Below are positions 29,765 to 38,219 of a stretch of DNA of 41,309 nt, piece after piece. The translations under genes were made by a program, and so were the position numbers. Numbering within the stretch: position 1 is the stretch's first letter; every line of letters starts with the position of its first letter. The notes under the pieces are model-generated. The model did not search any database and was not told the origin of the DNA. It saw only the letters and a program-made list of their open reading frames with translations. Source of the stretch: an uncultured Akkermansia sp. (GTDB lineage: Bacteria > Verrucomicrobiota > Verrucomicrobiia > Verrucomicrobiales > Akkermansiaceae); assembly GCA_904502165.1 (NCBI GenBank), contig CAJGDB010000008.1, positions 1-41,309 of the forward strand, written 5' to 3'.

Positions 29765-32324
29765 GAATCCGTATCCTTTTGATATCTTTGAACCCAAGTG
29801 GCAGGCCACATGGGATGCAGAGAAGACCTTCAAGGTACTCAATCCCGGCCAGGAGGGTTTTGATGCCACCAAACCTAAATGCTATATCCTGGATATGTTC
29901 CCTTACCCGAGTGGTGCCGGTCTGCATGTGGGCCACCCGGAGGGCTACACCGCCACGGATATCGTGAGCCGCTACAAACGCATGATTGGCTACAATGTGC
30001 TGCACCCCATGGGCTGGGACTCTTTCGGTCTGCCGGCTGAGCAGTACGCCATCAAGACAGGCCAGCACCCGAGCATCACGACCTACGCCAATATCGACAC
30101 TTTCCGCCGACAGCTCAAAATGCTGGGCTTCTCCTACGACTGGGACCGCGAAATCGCCACCACTGATCCCCGCTATGTGCGCTGGACGCAGTGGATTTTC
30201 CTGCGCCTGTACAATTCATACTACAACGAAGAGCTGAAGAAGGCCTGCCCGGTGAGCGAGCTGGAAGCCAAAGGCTGGACCCGCGAGCAGATTGATAACG
30301 TGCGCCTCGCCTATGTGGCTGAAGGCATGGTGAACTGGTCCCCGGACATGGGTACCGTGCTCGCCAATGAAGAGGCTGAGGAGTGGAAGAGCAAGGGCCA
30401 CATTGTGGAGCGCCGCAAGCTGCGCCAGTGGATGCTGCGTATCACCGCCTATGCCGAACGCCTTATCGATGAGCTGGAGCCGCTCGACTGGCCGGAGAGC
30501 ATCAAGCTTCTGCAGCGTAACTGGATTGGCAAGTCCACCGGTGCCGAGGTGAACTTCGACTGCCAAGGCAACACCATCACGGTATACACCACCCGCCCGG
30601 ACACCCTTTTCGGTGCTACCTACATGGTGCTTTCGCCGGAGCATGACCTGGTACCCACCATCACCACGGCTGAGCAGAAGGCCGCGGTGGAGGCCTACCA
30701 GGCAGAGTGCGCCGCCAAGAGCGACCTGGAGCGCACCGAGCTGAGCAAGGAGAAGACGGGTGTGTTTACCGGTGCCTATGCCACCAACCCGGTAAACGGC
30801 AAGCAGATTCCTATCTGGATTGCGGACTACGTGCTCACCGGCTACGGCACGGGCGCCATCATGGCGGTACCGGCTCACGACAGCCGCGACTATGATTTCG
30901 CTGTGAAGTTTGGTCTGCCCATTATTCAGGTCGTACAGCCGGATAATGCCGATACCCCCTGGCAGGATTTCTGCGGCTACGATGGCACGATGGTGAACTC
31001 TGAGCATTTCAACGGTCTGAGCGTGCCGGAAGCCAAGAAGCAGATGACCGCATGGCTGGAGGAGAAAGGCTACGGCCACGGTAAGGTGAATTACAAGCTG
31101 CGTGACTGGCTCTTCAGCCGCCAGCGTTACTGGGGCGAACCCTTCCCCATTGTCTGGAACAGCGAGGACGGCAACCACTACGCCATCCCCGAGAGCGAGC
31201 TGCCCCTGCTGCAGCCGGAAATGGAGGACTTCAAGCCCAGTGGCGACCCGCGCGGTCCGCTGGTGAAGGCCACCAGCTGGATTCAGTACTCCGAAAACTT
31301 CACCCGCGAGACCAACACCATGCCCCAGTGGGCAGGTTCCTGCTGGTACTACCTGCGCTATCTCGACCCCACCAATGACAATGCTTTCGTTGACCCGGCC
31401 GTAGAGCAGTACTGGATGGGTGGCGGCAACCCCGGCGGTGTGGATCTCTACGTGGGCGGTACGGAACACGCCGTGCTGCACCTGCTCTATGCCCGTTTCT
31501 GGCACAAGGTACTGTACGACTATGGTCTTGTAACCACCAACGAGCCCTTCAACAAGCTCGTTAACCAGGGTCTCATTCTTGGCGAGGACAGCCAGAAGAT
31601 GTCCAAGAGCCGCGGCAACGTGGTGAACCCGGATGACATCGTGAAGGCCTACGGCGCTGATTCTCTGCGTATGTACGAGATGTTCATGGGCCCGCTGAAG
31701 GAAGTGAAGCCCTGGCAGACCAAGGGTGTGGAGGGCATCAGCCGTTTCCTGGCCCGCGTGTGGCGACTCGCCATGGTGGAGAACCAGGAGGGCGAATGGG
31801 TACTGGGCTCCAAGATTACCGGAGAGGACACCGGTGCCGTTACGCCTGTACGCAAGGAGGTTCACAAGACCATCAAGAAGGTGACGGAGGATATTGAGGC
31901 CATGAGCTTCAACACCGGCATCTCCAAGATGATGGAGTGCGTGAACGCCATGACCAGCGCCGAGAGTGTGTGCGTGACCGACTACGTGAGCCTGCTGCAT
32001 GTACTCAACCCCTACGCCCCGCACATCACCGAGGAACTCTACAGCATCCTGCGCGAGAAGTTCACCACCCTGCCTGCCTGCCAGCTCTGCCAGCAGACAT
32101 GGCCGACCTACAACCCCGAATACCTGGTGGAGAACACGAAGGAAATCGTGGTGCAGGTGAATGGTAAGCTGCGCGATAAGGTAACTGTGGCGGTTGATAT
32201 TGCCAAGGAGGAGCTGGAGGCTATGACTCTGGCCCTGCCCCGTGTGCAGGAGTTCACCGCCGGCAAGACCATTCGCAAGGTCATCGTCGTGCCCGGTCGT
32301 CTGGTGAACATCGTGGCCAACTAA
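29751..32324 (+). CDS. leuS: Leucyl-tRNA synthetase
   Basis: Charges tRNA(Leu); class I synthetase with CP1 editing domain. At 857 residues it has the normal size when started at ATG 29751 (MSERKNPYPFDIFEPKWQ); the frame extends to 29685. Motifs are the HIGH signature as HVGH (59-62, within FPYPSGAGLHVGHPEGY), the editing-site block TTRPDTLFGATYMVL and the late TGAIMAVPAHDSRDYDFA, the zinc-finger/LSD region around CWYYLRYLDP, and KMSKSRGN (616-620). It is followed by a good terminator. No T-box riboswitch is visible upstream. Confidence 0.97.
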   Translation: MSERKNPYPFDIFEPKWQATWDAEKTFKVLNPGQEGFDATKPKCYILDMFPYPSGAGLHVGHPEGYTATDIVSRYKRMIGYNVLHPMGWDSFGLPAEQYAIKTGQHPSITTYANIDTFRRQLKMLGFSYDWDREIATTDPRYVRWTQWIFLRLYNSYYNEELKKACPVSELEAKGWTREQIDNVRLAYVAEGMVNWSPDMGTVLANEEAEEWKSKGHIVERRKLRQWMLRITAYAERLIDELEPLDWPESIKLLQRNWIGKSTGAEVNFDCQGNTITVYTTRPDTLFGATYMVLSPEHDLVPTITTAEQKAAVEAYQAECAAKSDLERTELSKEKTGVFTGAYATNPVNGKQIPIWIADYVLTGYGTGAIMAVPAHDSRDYDFAVKFGLPIIQVVQPDNADTPWQDFCGYDGTMVNSEHFNGLSVPEAKKQMTAWLEEKGYGHGKVNYKLRDWLFSRQRYWGEPFPIVWNSEDGNHYAIPESELPLLQPEMEDFKPSGDPRGPLVKATSWIQYSENFTRETNTMPQWAGSCWYYLRYLDPTNDNAFVDPAVEQYWMGGGNPGGVDLYVGGTEHAVLHLLYARFWHKVLYDYGLVTTNEPFNKLVNQGLILGEDSQKMSKSRGNVVNPDDIVKAYGADSLRMYEMFMGPLKEVKPWQTKGVEGISRFLARVWRLAMVENQEGEWVLGSKITGEDTGAVTPVRKEVHKTIKKVTEDIEAMSFNTGISKMMECVNAMTSAESVCVTDYVSLLHVLNPYAPHITEELYSILREKFTTLPACQLCQQTWPTYNPEYLVENTKEIVVQVNGKLRDKVTVAVDIAKEELEAMTLALPRVQEFTAGKTIRKVIVVPGRLVNIVAN

Positions 32325-32347
32325 GCCATACAACCAAATCCTTTATC

Positions 32348-32382
32348 TCCCCTGCCGGATCAGCCCGGTGGGGGATTTTTTT
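32348..32382 (+). terminator. leuS terminator
   Basis: An 11-bp stem (TCCCCTGCCGG with its partner CCGGTGGGGGA, two wobble pairs) with a 6-nt loop and seven T residues (32376-32382), beginning 24 nt after the leuS stop. Confidence 0.85.
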
Positions 32383-32452
32383 CGCTCCGGCGAATGGTGT
32401 TGCGATGAGAAAAAGGCCGGCTCTCGCGCTTCCGGAATCACCGGAGTGGAGG

Positions 32453-33403
32453 TCAATGGGCGGAGCCTACCGGCAGCGTGCTTACCAGGGAATCCCAGCG
32501 TTCCCTGGCTGTGCGTATCTGCTCTGCCGTGACAGAGGAGGAGAGTTCCCAGGTAAGGGGCATTTCCTGCGTGAAGTACGCAGGCAGCAGGCGCTCAAAC
32601 TCCACACAGCCGCCCTGGAAAGGAGCCCGATGGTCACGGCTGGGCCATTCGACATCGTTCACATGGGCACCATACAGATACGGCTGCAGGCAGCGCAGAT
32701 ACTGGTCATGGTTCAACAGCAGGAGGTTGTGCTTGCGCTGAATGTGGCCAAAGTCATGCCAGTAGCGTACATGCGGATTCCCGGCAAATTCTTCCAGCAG
32801 GCGGGGCATTTCCCACTCGCCCGGCACTTGTTCAAAATGGCTGCGACCCTCCACCCCGAGCACCAGGTTCAGTTCTGCGGCTTTCTCAGCCAAGGTGTGC
32901 AGCGCTTCGCGGGCGCGTTCATAATACAGCGGGGCCAGCTTTGCCCGGCGGCGTACCAGCTCCCCCTTGCGGCAGGCATATTCCTTGCTGCCCACCCAGG
33001 CATGGCGCACAAGGCGCTCCAGCTCACGGGTGGGGCGCGCCGTGGTCATCAGCTCCACATTGCCCATGTGCAGCACCACATACTTTGCGCCCAGGCGGGC
33101 GGCGGTTAACAGTGTTTCCTGCGTCAGCCGCATTGCGCGTTCACGGGTCTCCGGGCGGTGGGAGGTGAAGGTGTATGCATCCGGTGCATCGCCCGGAACT
33201 TCTATGGGTGCCGGGCAGAAGTTATGCACACCTGCCACCTTGATACGGCCTGCATCCACCGCCTTGATAAGTCCCGGCAGCATGCTCAGGTTCAAACCAT
33301 GTGAGGCCTCGATATACTCAAAGCCCAACTCGCGTATTTCATCGCACATGGCACCACCATCCTTATGGCGGCGGCTGTTCCAGCAGGTGGAAAAAACGTT
33401 CAC
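32453..33403 (-). CDS. Sugar phosphate isomerase/epimerase-like TIM-barrel protein
   Basis: A 316-residue protein of the AP-endonuclease-2/xylose-isomerase-like TIM-barrel superfamily. Seen are the first strand ending FEYIEASHG, KVAGVHNFCPAP, the metal-ligand strands YVVLHMGNVEL, VLGVEGRSHFEQVPG (Glu) and RYWHDFGHIQRK (His-Asp-x-Gly-His), and YGAHVNDVEW (His). With His, Glu and Asp ligands in place, it probably binds a divalent metal. The substrate is unknown. I start it at GTG 33403 because a strong promoter ends 6 nt upstream and the first strand then begins (VNVFSTCWNSRR); the longer TTG frame to 33445 would contain that promoter. No clear terminator follows. Confidence 0.75.
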   Translation of the reverse strand: MNVFSTCWNSRRHKDGGAMCDEIRELGFEYIEASHGLNLSMLPGLIKAVDAGRIKVAGVHNFCPAPIEVPGDAPDAYTFTSHRPETRERAMRLTQETLLTAARLGAKYVVLHMGNVELMTTARPTRELERLVRHAWVGSKEYACRKGELVRRRAKLAPLYYERAREALHTLAEKAAELNLVLGVEGRSHFEQVPGEWEMPRLLEEFAGNPHVRYWHDFGHIQRKHNLLLLNHDQYLRCLQPYLYGAHVNDVEWPSRDHRAPFQGGCVEFERLLPAYFTQEMPLTWELSSSVTAEQIRTARERWDSLVSTLPVGSAH

Positions 33404-33409
33404 ATCCGC

Positions 33410-33438
33410 ATTGTAACGGCAGAATGCCCGAAATGCAA
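33410..33438 (-). promoter_or_regulatory. Promoter of the sugar isomerase-like gene
   Basis: TTGCAT (33433-33438), 17-nt spacer, TACAAT (33410-33415), then 6 nt to a GTG at 33403. The same spacing as uvrC, and again no Shine-Dalgarno sequence, predict a leaderless mRNA with a GTG start. Confidence 0.6.
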
Positions 33439-33481
33439 GAGCCAACTGCGCCCGCCGCGTATTCGCCCCGCTATTCGAATA

Positions 33482-34102
33482 TCACAACTGCGTGATACTA
33501 CGCAGCAGCGCAACGGCATCTGCCGCCAGGCGCCGGATGGCAGCCTCTCTGTTGGAGATATGGGGCAGCGACCACAGCGTGAAATCATTGTGGGCCACAA
33601 TGTTGAAATACATGCCGCGGAGCGAGGTCAGGAACCAGAGCCAGTCCCCGCGCTGCATTCCCGGGAAGTGAGCGCGGATGGCATCCTGCCATTCCTGCAG
33701 CGCATAGGAATAGTGCGATTCGTACACATCGCGGGTCAGTTCGGGATTCTCGTACCCCATTTTGTTCAGGAAGCAGAGCACTTCCTCTCCGGAAGCCACT
33801 CCGGCATCCTGCCATGATGTAATGGGAGCCAGCAGCCAGGAACCGATGATTTCTTCCGGCGAGTCCGTTGCGCGTGCCTGCTCCAGCGCGGTAAGGCATA
33901 CCTCGTTATACTGGGAGGAGACAAAGGCCAGCGTATCGCGATACAAATCAGCCTTGTGGCCGAAGTGGTACCGGATGAGGCCGATGTTGACCCCGGCGGC
34001 GTTGGCAATATCGCGCACGGCCGCGCCTTCGTATCCCAGGCGGGTGAACTGCTGCACGGCAGCACGCATAATCTGCGCTTTTGTGGCGTCGGATTTACTC
34101 AT
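33482..34102 (-). CDS. TetR/AcrR-family transcriptional regulator
   Basis: A 206-residue regulator. The N-terminal helix-turn-helix is typical of TetR: TKAQIMRAAVQQFTRLGYEGAAVRDIANAAGVNIGLIRYHFGHKADLY split over residues 8-55, with the conserved YHF. The rest is the ligand/dimer domain (SWLLAPITSWQDAG, LWFLTSLRGMYFNIVAHND). Its ATG overlaps the stop of the SHD1 lipoprotein gene by 4 nt (ATGA), so it is translated from the same mRNA, and is the last gene of the operon. The ligand and the target operator are not apparent; the promoter of the isomerase-like gene just downstream is one candidate. Confidence 0.88.
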   Translation of the reverse strand: MSKSDATKAQIMRAAVQQFTRLGYEGAAVRDIANAAGVNIGLIRYHFGHKADLYRDTLAFVSSQYNEVCLTALEQARATDSPEEIIGSWLLAPITSWQDAGVASGEEVLCFLNKMGYENPELTRDVYESHYSYALQEWQDAIRAHFPGMQRGDWLWFLTSLRGMYFNIVAHNDFTLWSLPHISNREAAIRRLAADAVALLRSITQL

Positions 34103-35100
34103 ACATTCTGCTTGCGGCGGCGTTTCTTTGCCTTGCGGGCTTCCTTCTTCTCCTGCTCCTGCATGATGAATTCGCGGTCTTCCTTGCAGAGGCGGCTCAA
34201 GCGAACGCGGGTTATACGGCCGCCATATTCCCGGAGGTACACCATTTCCTTTCCGGCATTGTAGCGCTGCAGCCTGGCAAAGACGGAGACTTCACCCGTG
34301 ACCGAATTCCACGTACGAAACCCCTTAGGACGCAGTTTCTCACGATATTCCTCCATCTCTTTCTCGGCCCTGATGACACCTTCCTTGAGCAGATTGGAGA
34401 CATGGTGGGTATAGTGGCTGCCCCCGTCTATCCCCATGACGAATTTCCCGCGGGGAGAGACAACTGCCAGAGCCGGGCGCTTGGTCAACCCGTACCGGCG
34501 TGCCAGGCGTTCAATGGCTTCCCGGCTGTAACGGGCCTTTGCCCCGGGCTTGAAGTCGTTGAGCCCTGCACCGGAATCGAGCTTCACCCGCACCACGCGG
34601 TCGCGGCACCATTCATTGAAAGCTGGTGTATCCAGCAGGTTTGCCCCCAGTTCTGCGCTTTTGGGTGCAATGACAGAATCGTGAAACCAGATGATGAGCG
34701 GGCGGCACTCGCGGTGGGCATAGCGGGTTGCCTGTCCATAGTTACTTAACCAGACATTACCACTCCGCTGGGTTTCGAAAGCTAGTGTAATGCCTTCAAT
34801 CTCAGCGTCGGGATTATCGGGGTCCGTGAAATACACCTCACCCTCTGCCCCGTTGTCTATCTTTTCGAGTTCCTCTGAGGTGGAGACGTTGTAACTCTGG
34901 GCATTCGGATCCATTGCCTGCCCCGGCCGCAGGGGATTCATCACCGGGTCTGCTGATTCCTCAAACCCCATGCGGGGCTTGTTGTAATCTTCCGGAGAAT
35001 CCATCTCAACCCGGGACTGCGGCTTCCGGGCATCCTTGTGAGAACAGGAAGCCAGCATGAGCCCCCAAAAACCCAGCAGCAGTATCCGGAAACACTTCAT
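34099..35100 (-). CDS. Lipoprotein with degenerate thioredoxin-like domain and SHD1-like domain
   Basis: A 333-residue lipoprotein: MKCFRILLLGFWGLMLASC has a Leu-Ala-Ser-Cys lipobox ending at Cys19. An acidic linker (to about 120) leads to a thioredoxin-like segment (RPLIIWFHDSVIAPKSAEL, then FNEWCRDRVVRVKLDSG, KRPALAVVSPRGK) in which the CxxC is absent. Residues about 262-313 match the SLA1 homology domain 1 seen in many Planctomycetota/Verrucomicrobiota secreted proteins (FRTWNSVTGEVSVFARL, GRITRVRLSRLCKEDREFI). The tail is highly basic. It overlaps mazG and tetR by 4 nt each. A structural or sensing role at the envelope is possible; the function is unknown. Confidence 0.7.
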   Translation of the reverse strand: MKCFRILLLGFWGLMLASCSHKDARKPQSRVEMDSPEDYNKPRMGFEESADPVMNPLRPGQAMDPNAQSYNVSTSEELEKIDNGAEGEVYFTDPDNPDAEIEGITLAFETQRSGNVWLSNYGQATRYAHRECRPLIIWFHDSVIAPKSAELGANLLDTPAFNEWCRDRVVRVKLDSGAGLNDFKPGAKARYSREAIERLARRYGLTKRPALAVVSPRGKFVMGIDGGSHYTHHVSNLLKEGVIRAEKEMEEYREKLRPKGFRTWNSVTGEVSVFARLQRYNAGKEMVYLREYGGRITRVRLSRLCKEDREFIMQEQEKKEARKAKKRRRKQNV

Positions 35101-35921
35101 AACGCAGATTCAGTACGTTTGACAGCCTGCCAGGCTGCCTCCATTTCCTCCAGCGTGGCCTGGGCCAAATTCACCCCCTGCGCCTTAAGTTGGTCTTCAA
35201 CAGCGTTGAATCGACGTTCAAACTTGCGGTTGGCATTGAAAAGCGCCAGCTCAGGGTCCACCTTGCGGCGGCGGCAGAGGTTCACCACGACAAAGAGCAG
35301 GTCGCCTAGTTCCTCTGCCACGTGAGAGTCTGCATCCGGCAATGCAAGCGTTTCTTCCACCTCATCGGTCTCTTCGCGGATTTTCTCAACCACCCCGGCA
35401 TGGTCCGGCCAGTCAAAACCCACTTTTGCCACTTTCTTTGTAATCTTGTACGCCTGGAGTAAGGCCGGAAGCCCCTTACCGCAATCCTGGAGATAGGGCT
35501 TATCCTCAATGGAATGCTCGCGGCGTTTGATGGCATCCCACTGGGAAATGACACCTTCTGCATTCTCCACCGCAGCCGTGCCGAATACGTGCGGGTGCCG
35601 CCGCACCAGCTTATCGGCAAGTTCACGGGCCACTTCATTCATACCGAAAGCGGCATCCGGGTTCTCCTGTGCCATTTCTGCATGAAAAATGACCTGCAGC
35701 AGCACATCACCCAGTTCTTCGCGCAGGTGCTCCCAGTCGCGCTCGCGGATGGCATCTATACATTCATAGCATTCCTCAATGAGGCTGCTGATAATGGAAT
35801 CGTGGGTCTGCTCCGCATCCCACGGGCAGCCACCGGGCTGGCGCAGGCGGTGCATAATGGACACCGCGCGCTCCACCTGCCGGGCGGGCTCCTGGCAGTG
35901 AATCATTTCCCAGTCGGTCAT
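35097..35921 (-). CDS. mazG: Nucleoside triphosphate pyrophosphohydrolase MazG
   Basis: Hydrolyses (d)NTPs to NMP and pyrophosphate, a housecleaning enzyme also linked to (p)ppGpp homeostasis. The 274-residue protein has two MazG domains with the metal-binding glutamate motifs: SLIEECYECIDAI and EELGDVLLQVIFHAEMA in the first, REETDEVEETL and EELGDLLFVVVNLCRR in the second, with the signature GGCPWDAEQTH near the start. Length and order match full-length E. coli-type MazG (263 aa). It overlaps the upstream 102-aa gene and the downstream lipoprotein gene by ATGA. It is also worth noting beside the alarmone synthetase elsewhere in the window, although nothing ties them together. Confidence 0.95.
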   Translation of the reverse strand: MTDWEMIHCQEPARQVERAVSIMHRLRQPGGCPWDAEQTHDSIISSLIEECYECIDAIRERDWEHLREELGDVLLQVIFHAEMAQENPDAAFGMNEVARELADKLVRRHPHVFGTAAVENAEGVISQWDAIKRREHSIEDKPYLQDCGKGLPALLQAYKITKKVAKVGFDWPDHAGVVEKIREETDEVEETLALPDADSHVAEELGDLLFVVVNLCRRRKVDPELALFNANRKFERRFNAVEDQLKAQGVNLAQATLEEMEAAWQAVKRTESAL

Positions 35922-36226
35922 TTTCCCTTGCCGTTACCATTGCGGCGATCGCGGCGTTCATTGGTAGCCTTGCCCGCCAGAATATCATCAATGTGTTGCA
36001 CCATATCCCATGCCACCCGGCGGCGCTGATATTTGCGCCACAGAAGCTCACGCAGGGTCTGCCAGTGTTCCTCGGTAAAATCTGCGGGGGTGAACACAAC
36101 CTCATCGCGCTGGGAGCGGCCCAGCTTAGGAGCTACCATCAGTTGCCACCAGCCGCCAAAGTGCTGGGCTTCGTATACTACCTTGTTACCATCGGCATCG
36201 CGGTCCTGCCAGGAGAATGTTTCCAT
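35918..36226 (-). CDS. Hypothetical protein, 102 residues
   Basis: A small soluble protein, first gene of the ATGA-coupled group with mazG. It starts METFSWQDRDADGNKVVYEAQHFGGWWQLM, contains several Trp residues and ends in a basic tail (NERRDRRNGNGKGK). I do not recognise a family. It may be a conserved small partner, as it is placed immediately upstream of mazG with a 4-nt overlap, but no function follows. A promoter is not evident in the 42 nt before it. Confidence 0.65.
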   Translation of the reverse strand: METFSWQDRDADGNKVVYEAQHFGGWWQLMVAPKLGRSQRDEVVFTPADFTEEHWQTLRELLWRKYQRRRVAWDMVQHIDDILAGKATNERRDRRNGNGKGK

Positions 36227-36268
36227 CTGTTCGGGTGGGGTTAAACGTAAATCCGGAAGAAAACGGCA

Positions 36269-36808
36269 TCAGCGCCTGCCTGCCGCACGGCTCTTCATCT
36301 CGCGGTTGATTGCATTCACATCATGCTCCATGGTGGGAGCAATCTCTGTTGCCGGGCCAGCGGTATTGAGCGATACAATGAGCGGCTTGGAACGGTTCCC
36401 TCTGCTATCGTACTTGTAAATCACGCGCTGCACCAGCTTTCCCTCCGGGTGGGAATACATGCGTTCCTCCACCAGGCGGGCACGGCTGTCATAGCCATAG
36501 GCCACTTTGTAAATAATGTTCTTCTTGGTGTGGTCATACACAATGCAACCCACCAACTGGCCATACTTGCCCTCCGTGTAGTCATTCACTGCCGCCAGAC
36601 GGCCGCTGGCCGCATATGTGCTGCACCGCATGCCACGCCAGCCCTGCTGGCGCTGGTAAATGGCGCGGGTGCCATCCGGATGCCGCATCACTCGCACCAT
36701 ATCACCGGTTTCGGGCATGGCATCAACTTGCTGGGCCTGCACGGCGGGCATGACAGCAGCCGCAATCACAGCACAGAGAAGCATCCAACGGTGAAGCATC
36801 TTATTCAT
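36269..36808 (-). CDS. Small secreted protein with YD-like repeats
   Basis: A 179-residue exported protein (start at ATG 36808 because the -10 TAGAAT overlaps the upstream ATG at 36817). The signal peptide is MNKMLHRWMLLCAVIAAAVMPAVQA, with an AQA before the likely cut. The mature part contains two YD/RHS-like units (VYDHTKKNIIYKVAYGYDSRARLVEERMY and VIYKYDSRGNRSKPLIV, each split at Tyr-Asp and Gly/Arg turns), much like the larger gene at 21133-22314 but without a membrane anchor. Function unknown. Its own promoter is clear. Confidence 0.7.
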   Translation of the reverse strand: MNKMLHRWMLLCAVIAAAVMPAVQAQQVDAMPETGDMVRVMRHPDGTRAIYQRQQGWRGMRCSTYAASGRLAAVNDYTEGKYGQLVGCIVYDHTKKNIIYKVAYGYDSRARLVEERMYSHPEGKLVQRVIYKYDSRGNRSKPLIVSLNTAGPATEIAPTMEHDVNAINREMKSRAAGRR

Positions 36809-36815
36809 GGGCTTC

Positions 36816-36845
36816 ATTCTACCCTATTCACGCGCGTATTGGCAA
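36816..36845 (-). promoter_or_regulatory. Promoter of the small YD-like gene
   Basis: TTGCCA (36840-36845), 18-nt spacer, TAGAAT (36816-36821), then 7 nt to the ATG at 36808; leaderless by prediction. Confidence 0.5.
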
Positions 36846-36854
36846 GCGGAAAGA

Positions 36855-36880
36855 AAGGCATGCGGAGGAAATCCTGCCTT
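36855..36880 (-). terminator. Possible hemL terminator overlapping the stop codon
   Basis: AAGGCA (36855-36860) and TGCCTT (36875-36880) form a 6-bp stem with a 14-nt loop, with TTTCTTTCC after it on the minus strand. It overlaps the hemL stop codon (36879-36881). Weak. Confidence 0.35.
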
Positions 36881-38159
36881 ACTTTGCTGCCCGCAACGCC
36901 CGCTGCATGGCTGCCAGCGTGGCATCCACATCTGCCTCCGTGTGGGCGGTAGAGAGGAATCCGGTCTCGTAGGGAGACGGGGCCACATAGATGCCCTGCT
37001 CCAGCATGGAAAGGAAATAGCGCCGGAACATATCGAAATTCCCGCTCATGGCCGTATCGAGATTGTAAACCTCCTGCGTGGTGAAATGCAGGCAGAACAT
37101 GGAGCCATCGCGAATAAAGGTGAGGGGCAGTTGTTCGTCGCGGAGAATGCGGCGCACACCTTCCTCCAGCCGGGCACCCAGCTGCTCCAGATACGCATAG
37201 GAATCATGCTGTTCCAGGTAGTTGAGCTGGGCCAGCCCTGCGGCCATAGCCACGGGATTGCCACTCAGAGTTCCGGCCTGATAAACCGCCCCGAGGGGGG
37301 ATACGCAATCCATAATCTCACGACGGCCACCGAATGCCCCGACGGGCAGGCCACCGCCGATAATCTTGCCCAAGGTGGTGAGGTCCGGGGTGATACCCAG
37401 TTTTCCCTGCACACCGGCAGGAGAAATGCGGAAGCCGGTCATCACTTCATCGAAAATGAGCAGCGCCCCATTTCTTGCTGTAATCTCGCGCAGGAATTCC
37501 AGATAGCCGGGGCGCGGCAGGTAAAAACCGGCATTGCCCGGGAAAGGCTCAACGATGATGCCGGCAATCTCGCCGGGATGCTGGGCAAAGGCTCGTTCCA
37601 CGGCGGCATGGTCATTATACGGCAAGACAATCGTGAGATTGGCAAACTCGGCAGGCACACCGGCGCTATCGGGCTCGCAGTGGGTCAGCGCACCGCTTCC
37701 TGCCGCCACCAGCAGGCTGTCCACGTGCCCATGATAACATCCGGCAAATTTAATAATGTATTTGCGCCCGGTATAGCCGCGGGCCAGGCGCACCGCGCTC
37801 ATAGTGGCTTCCGTGCCGCTGTTGGTCATGCGTACTTTTTCGATGCTGGGAATCCAGCGGCAGACGGTTTCGGCCATATCCACCTCCACCCGGGTGGGGA
37901 TACCATATCCCAGGCCCTGCGGCACGGCAGCCTGAACTGCAGAAATGACGCATTCCGGTGCATGGCCGAGAATCGCCGGCCCCCATGTGCCTACGTAGTC
38001 GATATACTGTTTATCGTCCTCATCTGTCAGATGAGCCCCGGAAGCCTGCTTTACAAAAAAAGGCGCGCGCTCCAGACGACGGAATGCACGCACGGGGGAA
38101 TTCACCCCGCCGGGAATGACCCGGCAGGCACGCTCAAAAAGCTCCTCAGAAATCGACAT
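36879..38159 (-). CDS. hemL: Glutamate-1-semialdehyde 2,1-aminomutase
   Basis: A PLP enzyme converting glutamate 1-semialdehyde to 5-aminolevulinate in C5-pathway tetrapyrrole synthesis. The 426-residue protein starts MSISEELFERACRVIPGGVNSPVRAF and has the family NSGTEATMSAVRLARG, FDEVMTGFR and LGKIIGGGLPVGAFGG (with the PLP lysine) blocks, all intact. I start it at ATG 38159, 6 nt after a TATACT, rather than at 38198. No hemA is nearby. It is monocistronic, with the transporter gene upstream ending 60 nt away. Confidence 0.96.
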   Translation of the reverse strand: MSISEELFERACRVIPGGVNSPVRAFRRLERAPFFVKQASGAHLTDEDDKQYIDYVGTWGPAILGHAPECVISAVQAAVPQGLGYGIPTRVEVDMAETVCRWIPSIEKVRMTNSGTEATMSAVRLARGYTGRKYIIKFAGCYHGHVDSLLVAAGSGALTHCEPDSAGVPAEFANLTIVLPYNDHAAVERAFAQHPGEIAGIIVEPFPGNAGFYLPRPGYLEFLREITARNGALLIFDEVMTGFRISPAGVQGKLGITPDLTTLGKIIGGGLPVGAFGGRREIMDCVSPLGAVYQAGTLSGNPVAMAAGLAQLNYLEQHDSYAYLEQLGARLEEGVRRILRDEQLPLTFIRDGSMFCLHFTTQEVYNLDTAMSGNFDMFRRYFLSMLEQGIYVAPSPYETGFLSTAHTEADVDATLAAMQRALRAAK

Positions 38160-38165
38160 GCCCGG

Positions 38166-38171
38166 AGTATA
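38166..38171 (-). promoter_or_regulatory. hemL -10 element
   Basis: TATACT (38166-38171) ends exactly 6 nt before the ATG. A TTGCTT lies 21 nt upstream, too far for a standard -35; the -10 is preceded by GGGG, not TG. Confidence 0.45.
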
Positions 38172-38219
38172 CCCCAACTTCCCCGGAAGGGAAAGCAAAT
38201 TTACACTGCCGACTGGGCA

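Noticed and set aside
30216..32333. A 705-codon open frame on the minus strand opposite leuS
   Set aside because: An antisense shadow of leuS with a composition typical of reversed GC-rich codons and no motif.
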